Shown here piece after piece: positions 43,151 to 54,559 of a stretch of DNA of 64,000 bases (its first letter is position 1; every line of letters starts with the position of its first letter). A program made the translations under genes and the position numbers. Source of the stretch: Ariolimax columbianus (lineage: Eukaryota > Mollusca > Gastropoda > Stylommatophora > Arionidae); contig JAVGWX010000011.1 in the NCBI GenBank assembly GCA_036924085.1, forward strand, positions 18,185,264-18,249,263, given 5' to 3'. The notes below the pieces were generated by a model. That model did not search any database. It was not told where the DNA came from and was given only the letters and a program-made list of their open reading frames with translations.

Positions 43151-44194
43151 TTACATTAAGCAATTTTTGTTTCTAGAAAAACAGCACATTATCAGATCCT
43201 TATAACCGAAGGCATTGTTAACAGCAACATATATAATGAAGTTACCAATACTGTTAATACAGAATAAGAATTGTTGAAATAATGGAAGTACTTTCATTAA
43301 TGGCGTCTCTTCCAGTAAAGACGGTATCCTAGCAATGAATACAACTAGAAAAGCAAACCCGCTACAAACAATGTACAGAACACAAACGCTGAGTAAGGTT
43401 TTGGTTGTTTTTGATATCGATTTCTGGTTGGATAAAATGTTTTTAGATCTGAATTCACCAGATGTGAGTTTTTTGTGTCTACTTATAATTATTTTCACCT
43501 TTAGTCCAATCACAGCGGAACCGATCGATACTAGAACAATTGGCACCGCTCCTGTTATGTAATTAAATATATCTTCAAACATCGCTAACACACCGCTTCT
43601 CACGTCACGGTGATATTGTTCCGTATAAACAAAATAACCAATCATAATTCCTTGTCTGTTAACTTGCTTGAACTGTACACAAATTATATTCTGATGAACG
43701 AATGATGCACTAAAGAACGTTATTAGACACATTATCAAAACAAGAATTCGCGGTGGAGTTATTATAAGGTGGAGTTTCAGTGGAATAAATATGGCTAATA
43801 GACGTTCTCCTGTTATCAAAACAGGGATTATCATAGAGCAGTAACCTCCAATTTGTAAAGCGTAGTCAAACATCATGTACAAAACATAAAACATGTAATT
43901 AACATTTTCTGAGAACATGAAGCTGGAAGGCATATTTTCAACCATGATAAACCGAGGAAAATTGTTGAGACCAGTGAGGAATAAAACATCAAAAACAGCT
44001 AAAGTTAGGAGCAGCATGTTTGAACATTTCCTGAATCCCCGTTGTGTCAGTAAGACAATGCTGGACAAGTTTCCCACTATTCCCATTACACCAGAACAGG
44101 GAAATATCACGTAGTAAAATGTCCAGCTTATCATATCAGCTTGTTTCTCACTGAGAAGTAAGGGGTATCTTGGTAGAGCTGTTTCTGTGGACAT
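43151..44194 (-). CDS. Class A (rhodopsin-like) G protein-coupled receptor, intronless
   Basis: A 347-residue seven-helix plasma membrane receptor. Approximate helices: TM1 24-49 (GN at 41-42), TM2 58-80 (LTLAVFD, D69), TM3 103-135, TM4 149-171, TM5 205-235, TM6 266-290, TM7 300-325. The TM3 end is GERLLAI (E130, R131) in place of DRY, and TM7 has NSIGNFIIY (314-322) in place of NPxxY, Pro being Phe. The CWxP of TM6 is absent. Length and the single-exon coding region are normal for the large mollusc families of orphan or chemosensory rhodopsin-like receptors (some related to FMRFamide-type receptors). The ligand cannot be read from the sequence. The start at 44194 has a purine at -3. A possible 3' splice site (ttctcgttcttag) 25-30 bases upstream suggests a spliced 5' UTR. 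No neighbouring host gene. Confidence 0.92.
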   Translation of the reverse strand: MSTETALPRYPLLLSEKQADMISWTFYYVIFPCSGVMGIVGNLSSIVLLTQRGFRKCSNMLLLTLAVFDVLFLTGLNNFPRFIMVENMPSSFMFSENVNYMFYVLYMMFDYALQIGGYCSMIIPVLITGERLLAIFIPLKLHLIITPPRILVLIMCLITFFSASFVHQNIICVQFKQVNRQGIMIGYFVYTEQYHRDVRSGVLAMFEDIFNYITGAVPIVLVSIGSAVIGLKVKIIISRHKKLTSGEFRSKNILSNQKSISKTTKTLLSVCVLYIVCSGFAFLVVFIARIPSLLEETPLMKVLPLFQQFLFCINSIGNFIIYVAVNNAFGYKDLIMCCFSRNKNCLM

Positions 44195-44209
44195 CTTTAT
44201 TGTGTTTGT

Positions 44210-44240
44210 GTCTTGAGTAACCTAAGAACGAGAATTAGCT
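44210..44240 (-). promoter_or_regulatory. Possible 3' splice site in the GPCR 5' UTR
   Basis: On the minus strand, a pyrimidine-rich ttctcgttcttag precedes gttactcaagac and the GPCR start codon. This would join an upstream non-coding exon to the single coding exon, as in many intronless GPCR genes. No 5' exon or promoter was identified in 44.2-45.6 kb. Confidence 0.3.
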
Positions 44241-45635
44241 TTTCTATTTGTAATAGACTGACTAGTTACTAAGTATTGGTCTAGAAAAGATACGTTTTAA
44301 AGAGATCATCAAATATTGTAAACACAATGTTCCACACGGACAAGATTCAATTGATCATCTCATCAAATAATGAAACATTGTTTTATAAACAGATTGGACA
44401 GATCGTTTCGGCATACAATCCCATGAAAGTGTAGTGTGTACTTGAGTGAACTCACTGATTGAGAAGTTTTATTTAGCAGATGAAATAATCATGAAGTAGT
44501 TCGTTATCGAATAAAACTTTCCACAGACGTTCAGGTAATATATAAACGTTTAAGTAGTGTTTAAATCTGGATTTCTCGTCGCATAATGTATTTCCATTTC
44601 TCGACACGAATGCAATAAACACGCCTGTGCAACCATCAGACCTTCATTTAAGTTGACGATATAATTTCTAACAGTTATAGGTAATTTTCAGTTCTGTCAT
44701 GTAAATAAAAGTTATTTCCCCGTTTTGTACCAATTTCTTGCACGGAGTACAGTAATACAGGTTAGAATAACGATTTCGTTTTGGTTAGCTTTGTGCCTTT
44801 TTAGTTTGCTTTGTTACTTCAATTACCAACTATCGGGAGTAATTGGATCCATTCATAACAGGGTGAAGCTCAAAATGAAAATCAAAGCTGATGTAAAGAT
44901 TCTAGTAAAGTTGTCCAGTTGCTAATTATAACCTTCAGAGAACATATGTGTTGTTGTTGAATATAGTAATCATTCGCAGTTATGGACATTCAGCATAGAA
45001 CATCAATTGTCGTCATCTTAGGTTACTGAGAGTAACACGTTTGACTCGAAGCAGAATGTCAATTATGACGCTAATCAGAAACATTGTCGCCTGTGTGACT
45101 TGGCGAACATGGTACCTAACAATTTGTTAAACGTTAGGATGGATAAAAGTGACAAGTTTCCGTGTGTTCTACATTCACTCGTTGCTGCAGTTAACTGGCG
45201 ATACAATACGGAATAACCTATTACATAGATAGCAAATTGAGGCAAATCAATGAAGGTCTGTTCTGCTTCTGTTCATTCCAAAGTTATGGTTTATATAAAA
45301 TCGATATTTAACTATGCGAATTAAATGGGAGGAGTTGGCATCCAATAGCGTTGTGGTATTGATCTGACAATGATCGAAGGGACTGATATTCTCTTTGGTT
45401 CATTGGTTGTTTTAGATGGTCTCTTTATCATTGGTCTGAAATTTGAAAAAAATGCTTTCTTAAAAAAAAATATTTATTAAAATATCTAGGAGTACTATGT
45501 TTATTATAGAGTACTGACAGCTGACAGAGCTGGAGGTAAACTGTGTATGTATGTACGTATGTATGTATGTATATATGTGTCGGTTGTGATTAAAATAGCC
45601 ATCAGACTCAAACATACAGGAGGATGATGTACACA
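44241..45635. other. Gene-free region upstream of the GPCR
   Basis: AT-rich unique-looking DNA. It would hold the receptor's promoter, but I cannot point to a TATA box or other element with confidence. A short GTAT repeat lies at 45540-45580. Confidence 0.4.
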
Positions 45636-45639
45636 TGAT

Positions 45640-45965
45640 CACCAAAACAGCATTAAAGCAACCGTATTACAAACAAAAACATAGAGGAAGTCACAAATAA
45701 ATACGGTAAACTAATGTCAGAAATCATGGAACAAAACACAAGGGAAAGCCCAGAGAACACAATCAATGTAGAAACGATAGATGCTCTAGAATAATTCCCC
45801 GATCTTCGCAAACGGTATATATATATAGCGAATGACCCGACTTCACCAGTCTTTGTAACGCTAACCAAGAAACCTGGGGAAACAAAATGTCCAGAATCTA
45901 AAACCATCAGCCAGATAAGCTACGCTACTAAGATACTCATATTATTTGTATAGGAGTGTCGAATG
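45640..45965 (+). pseudogene. RTE-type RT N-terminal fossil (family C)
   Basis: In one frame with a single stop: NIEEVTNKYGKLMSEIMEQN, a stop, then SPVFVTLTKKPGETKCPESK and TISQISYATKILILF. The second part matches the 'KKPG...C...RTISLMSH..KILL' block that starts the RT domain of RTE-type elements. Small, isolated and broken, with a tatatata run in the middle. Confidence 0.65.
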
Positions 45966-46344
45966 AACAGCAAAGTTCCAGGATAATAATTTGGATTTCT
46001 ACAGAATAAGGGAACATGAGAAACAAGTAATTATATATACACGGACACTGACATAAAATATTTCAAAGTGAATAAATATTTGTTCACATTTGCTTTAGAG
46101 ACAACTCGAATCCTCGGTAAGACATACGTTGTGTTTCTGTTTGCGGTGAAATAAACACTAATAAACGGCAACTAACGTGGTGACAGCAGTGGCCAAGCGA
46201 TCTGCAGTTCTTTGCCGTAAAAACCTCTCGACTACACCAGCAATAGGAATACAGTCCTACAACAAATACAAATAATGCATTTTAACAAAATACACAAGGG
46301 ATATCTTTAACATAGTCCAGGATGAAAAATTAACTATGTGTCTT

Positions 46345-46347
46345 AAA

Positions 46348-46424
<77 letters not shown>

Positions 46425-46425
46425 T
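46345..46425. repeat. AT microsatellite
   Basis: About 72 bp of (AT)n, one of the longest of several AT tracts in 41.9-49.7 kb. Confidence 0.97.
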
Positions 46426-47294
46426 CAGTATCCTATATAGGCAGTAGACTGTCGCCATAAGATCCGACAGGCTTTATTCACAGTGTATAGATGTACAAAG
46501 AGAAGTGAGACGAGGATCTGCATGTACCCTAATATGTTGAACATTTACAGATAATAAAATTGTCGACTCGTTTTATATGAGTGTCAATAAATAGTATCAT
46601 TTGTGCAGAGGGCACAAGTCAGCTGACTTATTGTGAACAAGAACAACATGAATTGGTTATTTAACTTAACGATACAAGTGAGCGATGGTGATTGTATATT
46701 AACAAAGTAAACACGAAACCTACTCTGAATATAACAATAGACTATAAAACAGTGGAACAGGTGAGTTTTTCGTATATAGAAAATATAATAGCGCTTATAT
46801 AGGAGTTGCGAAATCGAAATCATAAATTGAATATGAATGACAAACTAGATGTTCACCAGCATGAGTCATACATTGACGCTAAAATAAATATATCGCAGTT
46901 GTAAAATGATAGGGATCATGTGGTATATATGTATCCGGCGTTACTGTATTAGGTAGTAACGTTGACAATGAGCACACCTGTGGAGAAGATGCTTATAAGA
47001 TGTGAACATGCAGAAGAAGGAGTCGCATTTCATAACAAGAAAAGAAAACAAATAAGGGGGTTACGATATGTTTTTGTGCAAAAATAATCTAGCTGCGAAA
47101 TCAATAACACATTTAAGATAAAGTTGTCACATTAGTGAAAACAATACTAGAAGGAAATGTATAAGGCAATGGTGCCCGAGTTAAACAAACTAAAATGTGG
47201 GAGATCAAAACATGGATAGGCAAAAGAATTATATATTTCAATTTCATGGAAAAAGACATAGGATGTTGGAAATCTATTAAAGCCGATTTTCGGC

Positions 47295-47298
<4 letters not shown>
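46426..47298. other. Gene-free stretch
   Basis: AT-rich. No gene or repeat recognised. Confidence 0.4.

Positions 47299-47367
<69 letters not shown>
47299..47367. repeat. AT microsatellite
   Basis: About 68 bp of (AT)n. The Ile/Tyr frames across it on both strands are artefacts. Confidence 0.97.
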
Positions 47368-47369
<2 letters not shown>

Positions 47370-47534
47370 AACATTCAGATGAGTTGCAAGTTTAATATTG
47401 AAAAGCCGGATAATTCAGAAGCGGATATACAGTAACAAACAGGAATCAATATTCTACGAGTAGACACAGCGATAAAGAAAATGTATACTGTATCAAGAAA
47501 TACAATCAATAATGATAGATGAGACACATAGATG

Positions 47535-47573
<39 letters not shown>

Positions 47574-47772
47574 CAGAGAAAGAGAGCGAGAGAGGGAAAG
47601 AGAAAGAGCGAGACGGGACAATAGAGCGAGAGAAAGAGAGAGAGGGAAAGAGAAAGAGAGAGAGACGGAACAATAGAGCGTGATAGAGATAGAGAAAAAA
47701 AGAAAGACAGAGAGAGAGAGAGACGTAACGAAAGAGAGAGATAGAAAGAGAGAGAGAGAGCGAGAAAGAGGC
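47535..47772. repeat. GA-rich purine tract
   Basis: About 240 bp of (GA)n with gac/aaag interruptions, a polypurine strand facing polypyrimidine. The Leu/Ser-rich minus-strand frames are translations of it. Such mirror-repeat tracts can form triplex (H-DNA). Confidence 0.95.
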
Positions 47773-48054
47773 TAGCAAGAATCACAATCAAAATCACTTC
47801 CTGAGACAATACGGTACAATAGATAGTCACCTGCTGTGTACGGCTCGAGTCAATAGATCCAACATTCAGTAGTAGCACATTTAAAAGAATGAATAGTTCT
47901 GTTCCCGTTACAACCTTCATCAGATGTCGTATTCGACACAGTAGGAGATTGTTGTCTCATTCTGTCAAAATTAGCTGCAGCGACTATTGCCAAAGTTTGC
48001 AGTGTGCGTTTTGCATAATAGCATGTAACCTGAGTACTTTTTCTTATATGAAAA

Positions 48055-48210
48055 GCGAGATAGAGGTAGACACAGAAATAAATAGAGATAGAGGGAGAGA
48101 GATAGAGAGAGAGAGAGAGAAAGATAAATATCGTGTGTATGTGGTTGTGTGGATGTGTGTGATTGTGTGTATGTGGTTATGTGTTTCTGTTTGTGTGTGT
48201 GTTTGTTTAA
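48055..48210. repeat. GA then GT simple repeats
   Basis: (GA)n at 48080-48125 followed after a short gap by GT-rich sequence to 48210. Confidence 0.93.
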
Positions 48211-48627
48211 ATTAATAAAATAATGTAGACCCGTTCTTCAGATGCTTGTAATATGAACCCTGGCAAATTTGTAAAGTAAACATTCTAGTTTGTTTAAAGA
48301 CGGAAAAAACAACACAACCATTAAGTGACAATCATTACGGAACATCCTACTAACCAAACAGTATTTGTTTTGTTACCAATTTCTTGGTTATAGAATGCAA
48401 CATAACATTGGTGTGAGAAAAATGTATTCGGTGTCACAGCGATTAGTCGTACACATATGCTTGATTGTTGAATGGCTGGTGTATTTGAACATGTGTGAAT
48501 GATTTACAGGATCGCTCATGTTATTTGTTTGCTAAATGTATATGCTTATGGGTGAGTATATGTATTGTTCTTTATCTACGTATACATGTATGTGCAAATA
48601 CAGCTGTATTATATATGCGTGTGTGTG

Positions 48628-48628
48628 T

Positions 48629-48673
<45 letters not shown>

Positions 48674-48682
48674 TATATGTTT
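48628..48682. repeat. AT/ATAC microsatellite
   Basis: About 50 bp of (AT)n with atac interruptions. Confidence 0.95.
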
Positions 48683-49017
48683 ATAAATTTGCCCATTGCA
48701 TACTGATATGTATAACTCTAACTTTGAATTATTTTTTAAATGAATAATCTGTGCAACAAACCAATGTAGTACCATCATTACTTATGATTTTGTCACCAAT
48801 AGAATTCACGAGAATTGTATTTCATCAAAATGTGTTAACCTCGTTAGACTTTATGTTTTAGTTTAAACACTTTACAACACTATTTAAGATGGGGCACATA
48901 CATTTCCTCAAACCGTAAAAGTTATTCATGCTTCAATGAAAGGTCATGAAGATGCAAAGTCTCATGAGGCAGGGGAAATGGTTTATGTTTTCAGAGGTTT
49001 TCAGGATGCCGTTGAAT

Positions 49018-49350
49018 TTTATTCTTCTTTTTCTTCCTTTTTCTTTTTGTCATTCTTTTTTTTCTTGTTCTTTCTCTTCTTTGTACGTCTTTCTTCTTCT
49101 TCTACTTCTGCTTTTTCTGCCTTTTTCTTTCTGCTTCGTCTGCTTCTTCATCCTTTATCTTGTGGTTGTTTTTTTCCCTTCATTCTGTTCTTTTTTTCTT
49201 GTTCATGTTTCTTCTTCTTTCTTATTTTCCTATTTTTCTTCTTCCATTTTTTTCTTCCTGTTCTTCTTCTTATTTTTCTTCCAGATTTGTTTTCATTTTT
49301 TTCTTTTTTTCTGATTTTTATTTTCTTCTTATTCTTTTCGTTCGCCTTTT
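49018..49350. repeat. Pyrimidine-rich (CTT/TTC) low-complexity tract
   Basis: About 330 bp that is almost purely C/T on the plus strand. The long Phe/Ser/Leu frames (48936-49481 and others) come from composition alone. Confidence 0.92.
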
Positions 49351-49359
49351 TTGAATTAC

Positions 49360-50075
49360 TTCTACACATGACCGCAACGCATAGAATATATATTGTTCTA
49401 GTAAAGAGTTCTTCATGTCTTCTAAACGGCTTTGTGTGGAAGTTCGTCCTCGTGGCCAGAGATCGGTACCCAATTGACTAAGTCTTGGAGGATATTTTCA
49501 GCTGTTTGTTCACTGTTTGTCTGCACATACGCATGCATGATGGAGCTAATGTTAGCCTATGTTAATGATTATCAAATCCTTTATGTCCCGTTTTCATGTC
49601 GAACATGATCAGCTGCTCTGATTGATCAAGGCAGTCAATTGTTTTTCGTTTCTGCACAGGATTGATATTCATTTTCGCAGAAATTTGTAAAAAGTATATA
49701 TATATATATCAGCTGTTTGTTAATCTTATTTGTTTCCTATCCAGACAGTAATGACGAGTTAACAAGTCATGTGATCATTTTCATTTGCAAGGTCGTTTGC
49801 TATTTGAATGTCAATATATGTATCTATTTGGTTAACACTACTTTGACCATTCGTATTTTCTTCTTTTGTTCATTCCACATCACCTGTCTCCACTTTTGTA
49901 TTTTTAATTCAGAAGAAGCTCTTGACATGATCTGTTCTGTAATTAATGATTGATTCTTCTCTTTAGTACATGTTTTTTGTCTACTTTGATAATTATCGTG
50001 ATTATACTTTTTTCTTTGTCAATCCACAATGTAGAGCTATGTGTTTTACTTGATTCATAACCATCTTCTTCTTAT
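49360..50075. other. Gene-free stretch
   Basis: AT-rich, with a short AT run at 49695. Nothing coding recognised. Confidence 0.4.
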
Positions 50076-50080
50076 TATTA

Positions 50081-50735
50081 CTACCAAACCCAGAAAAAGA
50101 CGTTGTTTCTGTTTCTAAGAATCGACGTCACTGCACTCCGGGAAGCCCATATGTGCTGAGTCTCTCTCACCAAATGGCATAGGGTATGGAAGCTGATGGT
50201 CCATTTAGCTCTCCTGCTCCGTCCTCTCGTGAGCCATACTCCGCTCGAACCTCGTTTAATGTTGAAACGTTGCAGTCTGTGGATTGCTGCGTCATCTATT
50301 GCGGTGTCCTCATCTAACAGGCGATCAATGATTGATTTAAGAATGTCACTTCTTTCCATCATTAATATGCTCATGGTGGTAGCTTGAGAAGCCATGATGT
50401 CAACTCTTTCATTGCCCTGAACCCCAGAATGAGCAGGACAGTAGATCCATGCCAACTCCTGGAGGTTACAAGGTTCACCAGCTGTTATCCACTCGTACCT
50501 AAGCAATCCCTTCTGTACTTTCTGAAGTACGGCTTGCATGTCTGTCACGATGAGTGCCCTTGTTATAGAAGTCTCATATATCCTTTTAAGTGCTGAGGTC
50601 ACTGCTTTCGTCTCCATTCTCATACTGGAAGTTGTTGGCATGTATGCCATACTGCGCTCAGCAACGACCTCTGCTCTCACTCTAGCCGAGAACCCCAGCC
50701 TGATGTCCCACTGCGCAGCACTAATCCGTCGGTGT
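50081..50735 (-). pseudogene. RNase H domain of a family D LINE
   Basis: The minus strand shows TYTDG (first Asp; in a shifted frame at about 50730), then the 199-residue frame 50081-50680: MRMETKAVTSALKRIYETS (Glu), RALIVTDMQAVLQKV (second Asp), and IYCPAHSGVQGNERVDIMAS with the His and last Asp. All four acidic residues of RNase H are visible. The tail HRLQRFNIKRGSSGVWLTRG and HLVRETQHIWASRS has no close match in family A, so it is a different lineage. The frame is broken before the domain and RT upstream is decayed. Confidence 0.85.
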
Positions 50736-52140
50736 ATGTGACGGTATCACTCCCCTGTGTGTTCTCAATTATCAGCTGATTCACCTCGTGCTCTGCTCTC
50801 CCGTTTCTCCGTTTTCTGCATTCCTTGCCACCGATTATGATGAATCTTTACTACTCTCATTCTATCACCACTGTGGATCATTTTTTCTCCTTTGGCTTTC
50901 GTCTCAGCTGGAGTGACGTTTCCGATTGTTGTCTCTGCATGTGCCATCCATGACGCCATTTTCTTGATTGTTGATCTATTGATGTCTGCCATACTGCCGT
51001 GTAGAGGGTGCCGCGTGTCTATGGTGACACGCAAATAGGCTTTGACGTGTGCCAGTTTATGTCTGGATGTCACCGAAAGTAATCAAAAAATGTGCCGCAT
51101 CATCACAATCGGGGTATCTCTAATGCACCCTAGAACCAGTCGCATTTAGGATACGTTCCAAACTTTTACACTGTATTCTTGATAATATGAGGATGCCTAG
51201 TCCATAATCGATAAGAGACAACAGGATCTGACAAAATATGATGAACAGGAGGCGTTGTTCCAAGTCGGCAGCAGCCATGGTCTTGAGTGCTCCTAACCCT
51301 CGCTCACATATTTGTTTGATATGGTCAACATGACAATTATAGGAGAGACTACAATCAAATTTCACTCCGAGGTATTTCAAGCTGTCATACCTGTCAATGG
51401 TGCATCCATCACACGTGATGCCTGAGAATTCAGTCTTTACTATAGCATTATTCAAAAAGCACCACACCATGCAGTTTTTGTTCGGATTGATCTTGGAGCT
51501 TGAGTCGCGGCACCACTGGGAGATTGCTTGAAAGGTTTCCTTGATGACTTTGAAAAACTCGTGCCAGTCTGAGCCAGTCCTGGGGCTTGAATATTGGCCA
51601 CTTTTACTGTGTAGATGTTATATAGCACCGGTGAGAGCGGATACCCTTAGGGCACTCCTGGACATATTCGCCTCGGTTCTGATGCTGACGATCCCACGCG
51701 TAGCGCAACTGCTCTTTCCATCAGGGTAGCTGATATCCAAATAACCAGCCACGGGTTTAAACCACACTGCTTTAGACATGTAATTAAAGTCCCAAAATCG
51801 ACATTGTTGTATGTGACTTCCAGGTCGAGTCCCACCGCGGCTATTTCTTGCTTTGACTGAAAACCCTAAGACACATTATACGCGAAAGTTCCAGCGTTAC
51901 CCCAGGTCTCCTTCGCTGTTCTATAGCTGAGCAGCGTATCGGGTAGGATGTGTTCCCGTTCAACGTAGGCCATTATTTTTTTGGCCACTATTTTCTCGAA
52001 CAATTTGCTATATGCATTTGATATGGTGATTATCCGCTAGCTGCTCAAAAGCATGGAGTTCTTACCAGGTTTAAGCAATGGACACAGATACTTGTGAAGC
52101 CATTCCTCAGGTCCTGATAACTTCTCTATAGTGTGGCTTT
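50736..52140 (-). pseudogene. Reverse transcriptase of the family D LINE, decayed
   Basis: In element order from 52140 down: GPEEWLHKYLCPLLKPGKNS, ISNAYSKLFEKIVAKKIMAY, VGLDLEVTYNNVDFGTLI (motif A region), then GYPLSPVLYNIYTVKV, KYLGVKFDCSLSYNCHVDHI, and ERILNATGS before the RNase H part. Motif C (the YADD-type box) is not seen, apparently deleted between IYTVKVAN and the thumb. Frames change many times. The element is 5'-truncated: no endonuclease. Confidence 0.8.
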
Positions 52141-52144
52141 GAAA

Positions 52145-52320
52145 GTAGCAGAATGTACTCCGGAGAACGGCATCGTAGTCTTCAGCTTCACTACGATATT
52201 TGAACCTTTTTGTCCGACTTCCGAAATCAGCATGAAATGTGTGGGTACAAGGTTAACCTTCCCTCTTTGATCCATTCTCCTTAGCCAGTCTGCTCTAGTG
52301 CAGCCTGGTATCAAGGAGAA
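52145..52320 (-). mobile_element. Family A2 tail, diverged, abutting the family D copy
   Basis: The minus-strand read ggacaaaaaggttcaaatatc followed by gtagtgaagctgaagacta matches the A2 tail (see 15975-16200). It directly adjoins the truncated start of the family D element, so one element inserted into or beside the other. Confidence 0.5.
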
Positions 52321-53610
52321 GAAGGAGATGATATCATGTGTAGATTAAGAAGGGTCTTGGCAGCTCTAGCTCGCTGACAGCTGCTCATCATATTGACACC
52401 ACTTGATTCAACACTTCATGTAGTACTTGTTCACATTCAGCAAGCAGAGCTGTTTTATGCGCGTATCTGATATTATTTATTCCATTTACGTCATTTTTCA
52501 TACATACATTTTATATTTGTGTCTGCTTGAATATAATGCAAAGTGTACACTTCATATGGCCATTCATGTAGTGTGTAAATTATAGTTGTTTAATTTCACT
52601 AAATGCATGTGTAGAATGAATTATGTATGTTTACTATTGTACACGAATAATGGGAACTGTGAATATATTTATGTAACATCTATCAAATACGCATTAGTAA
52701 ATATTTATTCTTTTTTTTTTAAATTCAAAGTTTGTGAATGGTATTTTTCCGATTGGTTATAATGGTTAATTTGAATTTCATACTGGTACTTGTGTTGTAG
52801 TTACACATTTGTGTATATTACTTCATGAGCAAATTATGTGTGTGTTTATATATTTTGGTATGAGTAAATTGTTTTATTCCTGTTTTTTTTTGGTATGACT
52901 GGAAGAGATAATATTTTTATGTTTCTAGAGAAGAGAACAATGAAGAAAAAAACATGGATAAAGCTTAACCATTTCAAGTTATTATGATCTTTCCCCACAC
53001 AACGCATTTCATTGTTATCAGCGTTCAGCTCCGCTAAATTATCATTAGCATCTCTCGGTAGATAACAATTTGCAATCTTCGTCGGACTTTTCATTGTACG
53101 AACTAGTCATAAACATCAGTTATCGTTAAAATACAATTTTAAAGTTGTAATCAGTATTCTTTGTGAAGTTATATCATCTCGTCATTATCAGCAACGATTA
53201 TAATGTTTCTTTAAGCTCTCTCCAAATAAAGACAGGAGAGTAACTGATACGTCTTTCCATGATCTATATTTTAGATCGTCCTGTTCACAGTTCCACGAGT
53301 CAGATTCTGGTTAACTGTGAATCTCAACTTATACCAACATTCTACGAGCATTATCCACCCATTTCTACTCATGTGGACTCTAGTCAAGTGCATGTAAGTC
53401 AACATTAACCGCAACGTGATTTCGACATCTCACTAAATAACCTCGCTCTGAACATCAACTTGAGATAGATAACTACACGATACTCATACACAGCTTGCGA
53501 TAAAGCTGTGCAGGCTATTAATAGATACGTTCTGACTGGTCACAAGACTCACACAAGCTTTCCGTGCCTGTAGATCACAGTTTTTCAGTCATGCATCGGA
53601 AGTTCTGTAT
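52321..53610. other. Gene-free region
   Basis: AT-rich, apparently unique. No gene recognised. Confidence 0.4.
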
Positions 53611-53649
53611 TATACACTATGAGTGGAAGAAACAGAGGAATACAATCTT

Positions 53650-53770
53650 CAGTGTGTGTGTGTGTGTGTGTGTGCGTGTGTGTATTGTGGTTATATATGT
53701 TTGTATGTGTGCATACATGTGTCAGTATGTGTGTCAATGAATGTCAGCGTGTGAGTGGATGGGCCTGTGC
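53650..53770. repeat. GT microsatellite
   Basis: (GT)n at 53653-53685 and a GT-rich continuation. The Cys/Val-rich open frame is a translation of it. Confidence 0.95.
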
Positions 53771-53779
53771 GTATTTATG

Positions 53780-54335
53780 CGTATGTGTGATATGTCTGAC
53801 CTTCTATATCTCGATAATGTACATCCATTTAATCCGGATTTTAATCAATCGATTTTTCGAGGCAAGAGAAAACATGGACTCATCTGTTTGTCAATCTACT
53901 TATATTATTTAATATGATTTCAGACAAAATGAATATTTGTTTGTTTACAACCTTTATTTTGATCACTTAAAGATATATCTATTGTTTTTGGAAGGCAAGG
54001 GTCTTTATTTTAAGTAGTAATAGTTTTTTTAGGTTTATTAGTGCGTTTTTTTTTGGCTAAATCTTTATGTTACATGATAAATGTTAAACGTAGCAAGTTT
54101 GTCTTCTGTTACAACGTGATTTGTGTAACATTGTTATAAATAGATTAGTTGTAACTTTTCTAATTAACACCATTACCTATTTTATATTATCAATGTTGTT
54201 CACATCGTTCTCGCTAGATGTTAAATAAAAGATATGTAAGTACATGCCAGAATTATGTGGGCGCGAGACGCACAAAACCGATCATAAGATGTGACCAAAG
54301 ATTAACCTACAGTGACTAACGACAGCAGACGTTAG
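53780..54335. other. Gene-free stretch
   Basis: AT-rich. Nothing recognised. Confidence 0.4.
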
Positions 54336-54339
54336 ACTA

Positions 54340-54528
54340 TGTACATGTTTAGTCAGAGAGTGGTGTCCAGGAGAAGTAGTGGAGGCAGGGACAGTTAATG
54401 CATTTAAGAATAAACTGGATGTGCATAGCTTTTAGAGCAAGGTGATGTAAATGTAACTGGTTGTATACAGACTCTGCAGGGTCTTCTAAACCAGTATAAA
54501 GACGTTAAGTTAAGTTAAGTTAATCATA
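54340..54528 (+). mobile_element. Family B (CR1-like) 3' end with short-repeat tail
   Basis: Carries the family's last codons (EVVEAGTVNAFKNKLDVHSF in a single frame) and the 3' tail gcaaggtgatgtaaatgtaa, actctgcagggtcttctaaa, ending in three copies of taagt. The tandem pentamer end is characteristic of CR1-like elements. 5'-truncated copy of only about 190 bp. Confidence 0.85.
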
Positions 54529-54559
54529 TGAATTATATCAAGTTGCGGCACTTTGAACA

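Noticed and set aside
47375..47920. 181-residue Leu/Ser-rich membrane-like protein
   Set aside because: Encoded by the GA tract. Hydrophobicity comes from ctc/tct codons only.
48936..49481. 181-residue Phe-rich multi-pass-like protein
   Set aside because: Arises from the pyrimidine tract. Three overlapping frames look equally hydrophobic.
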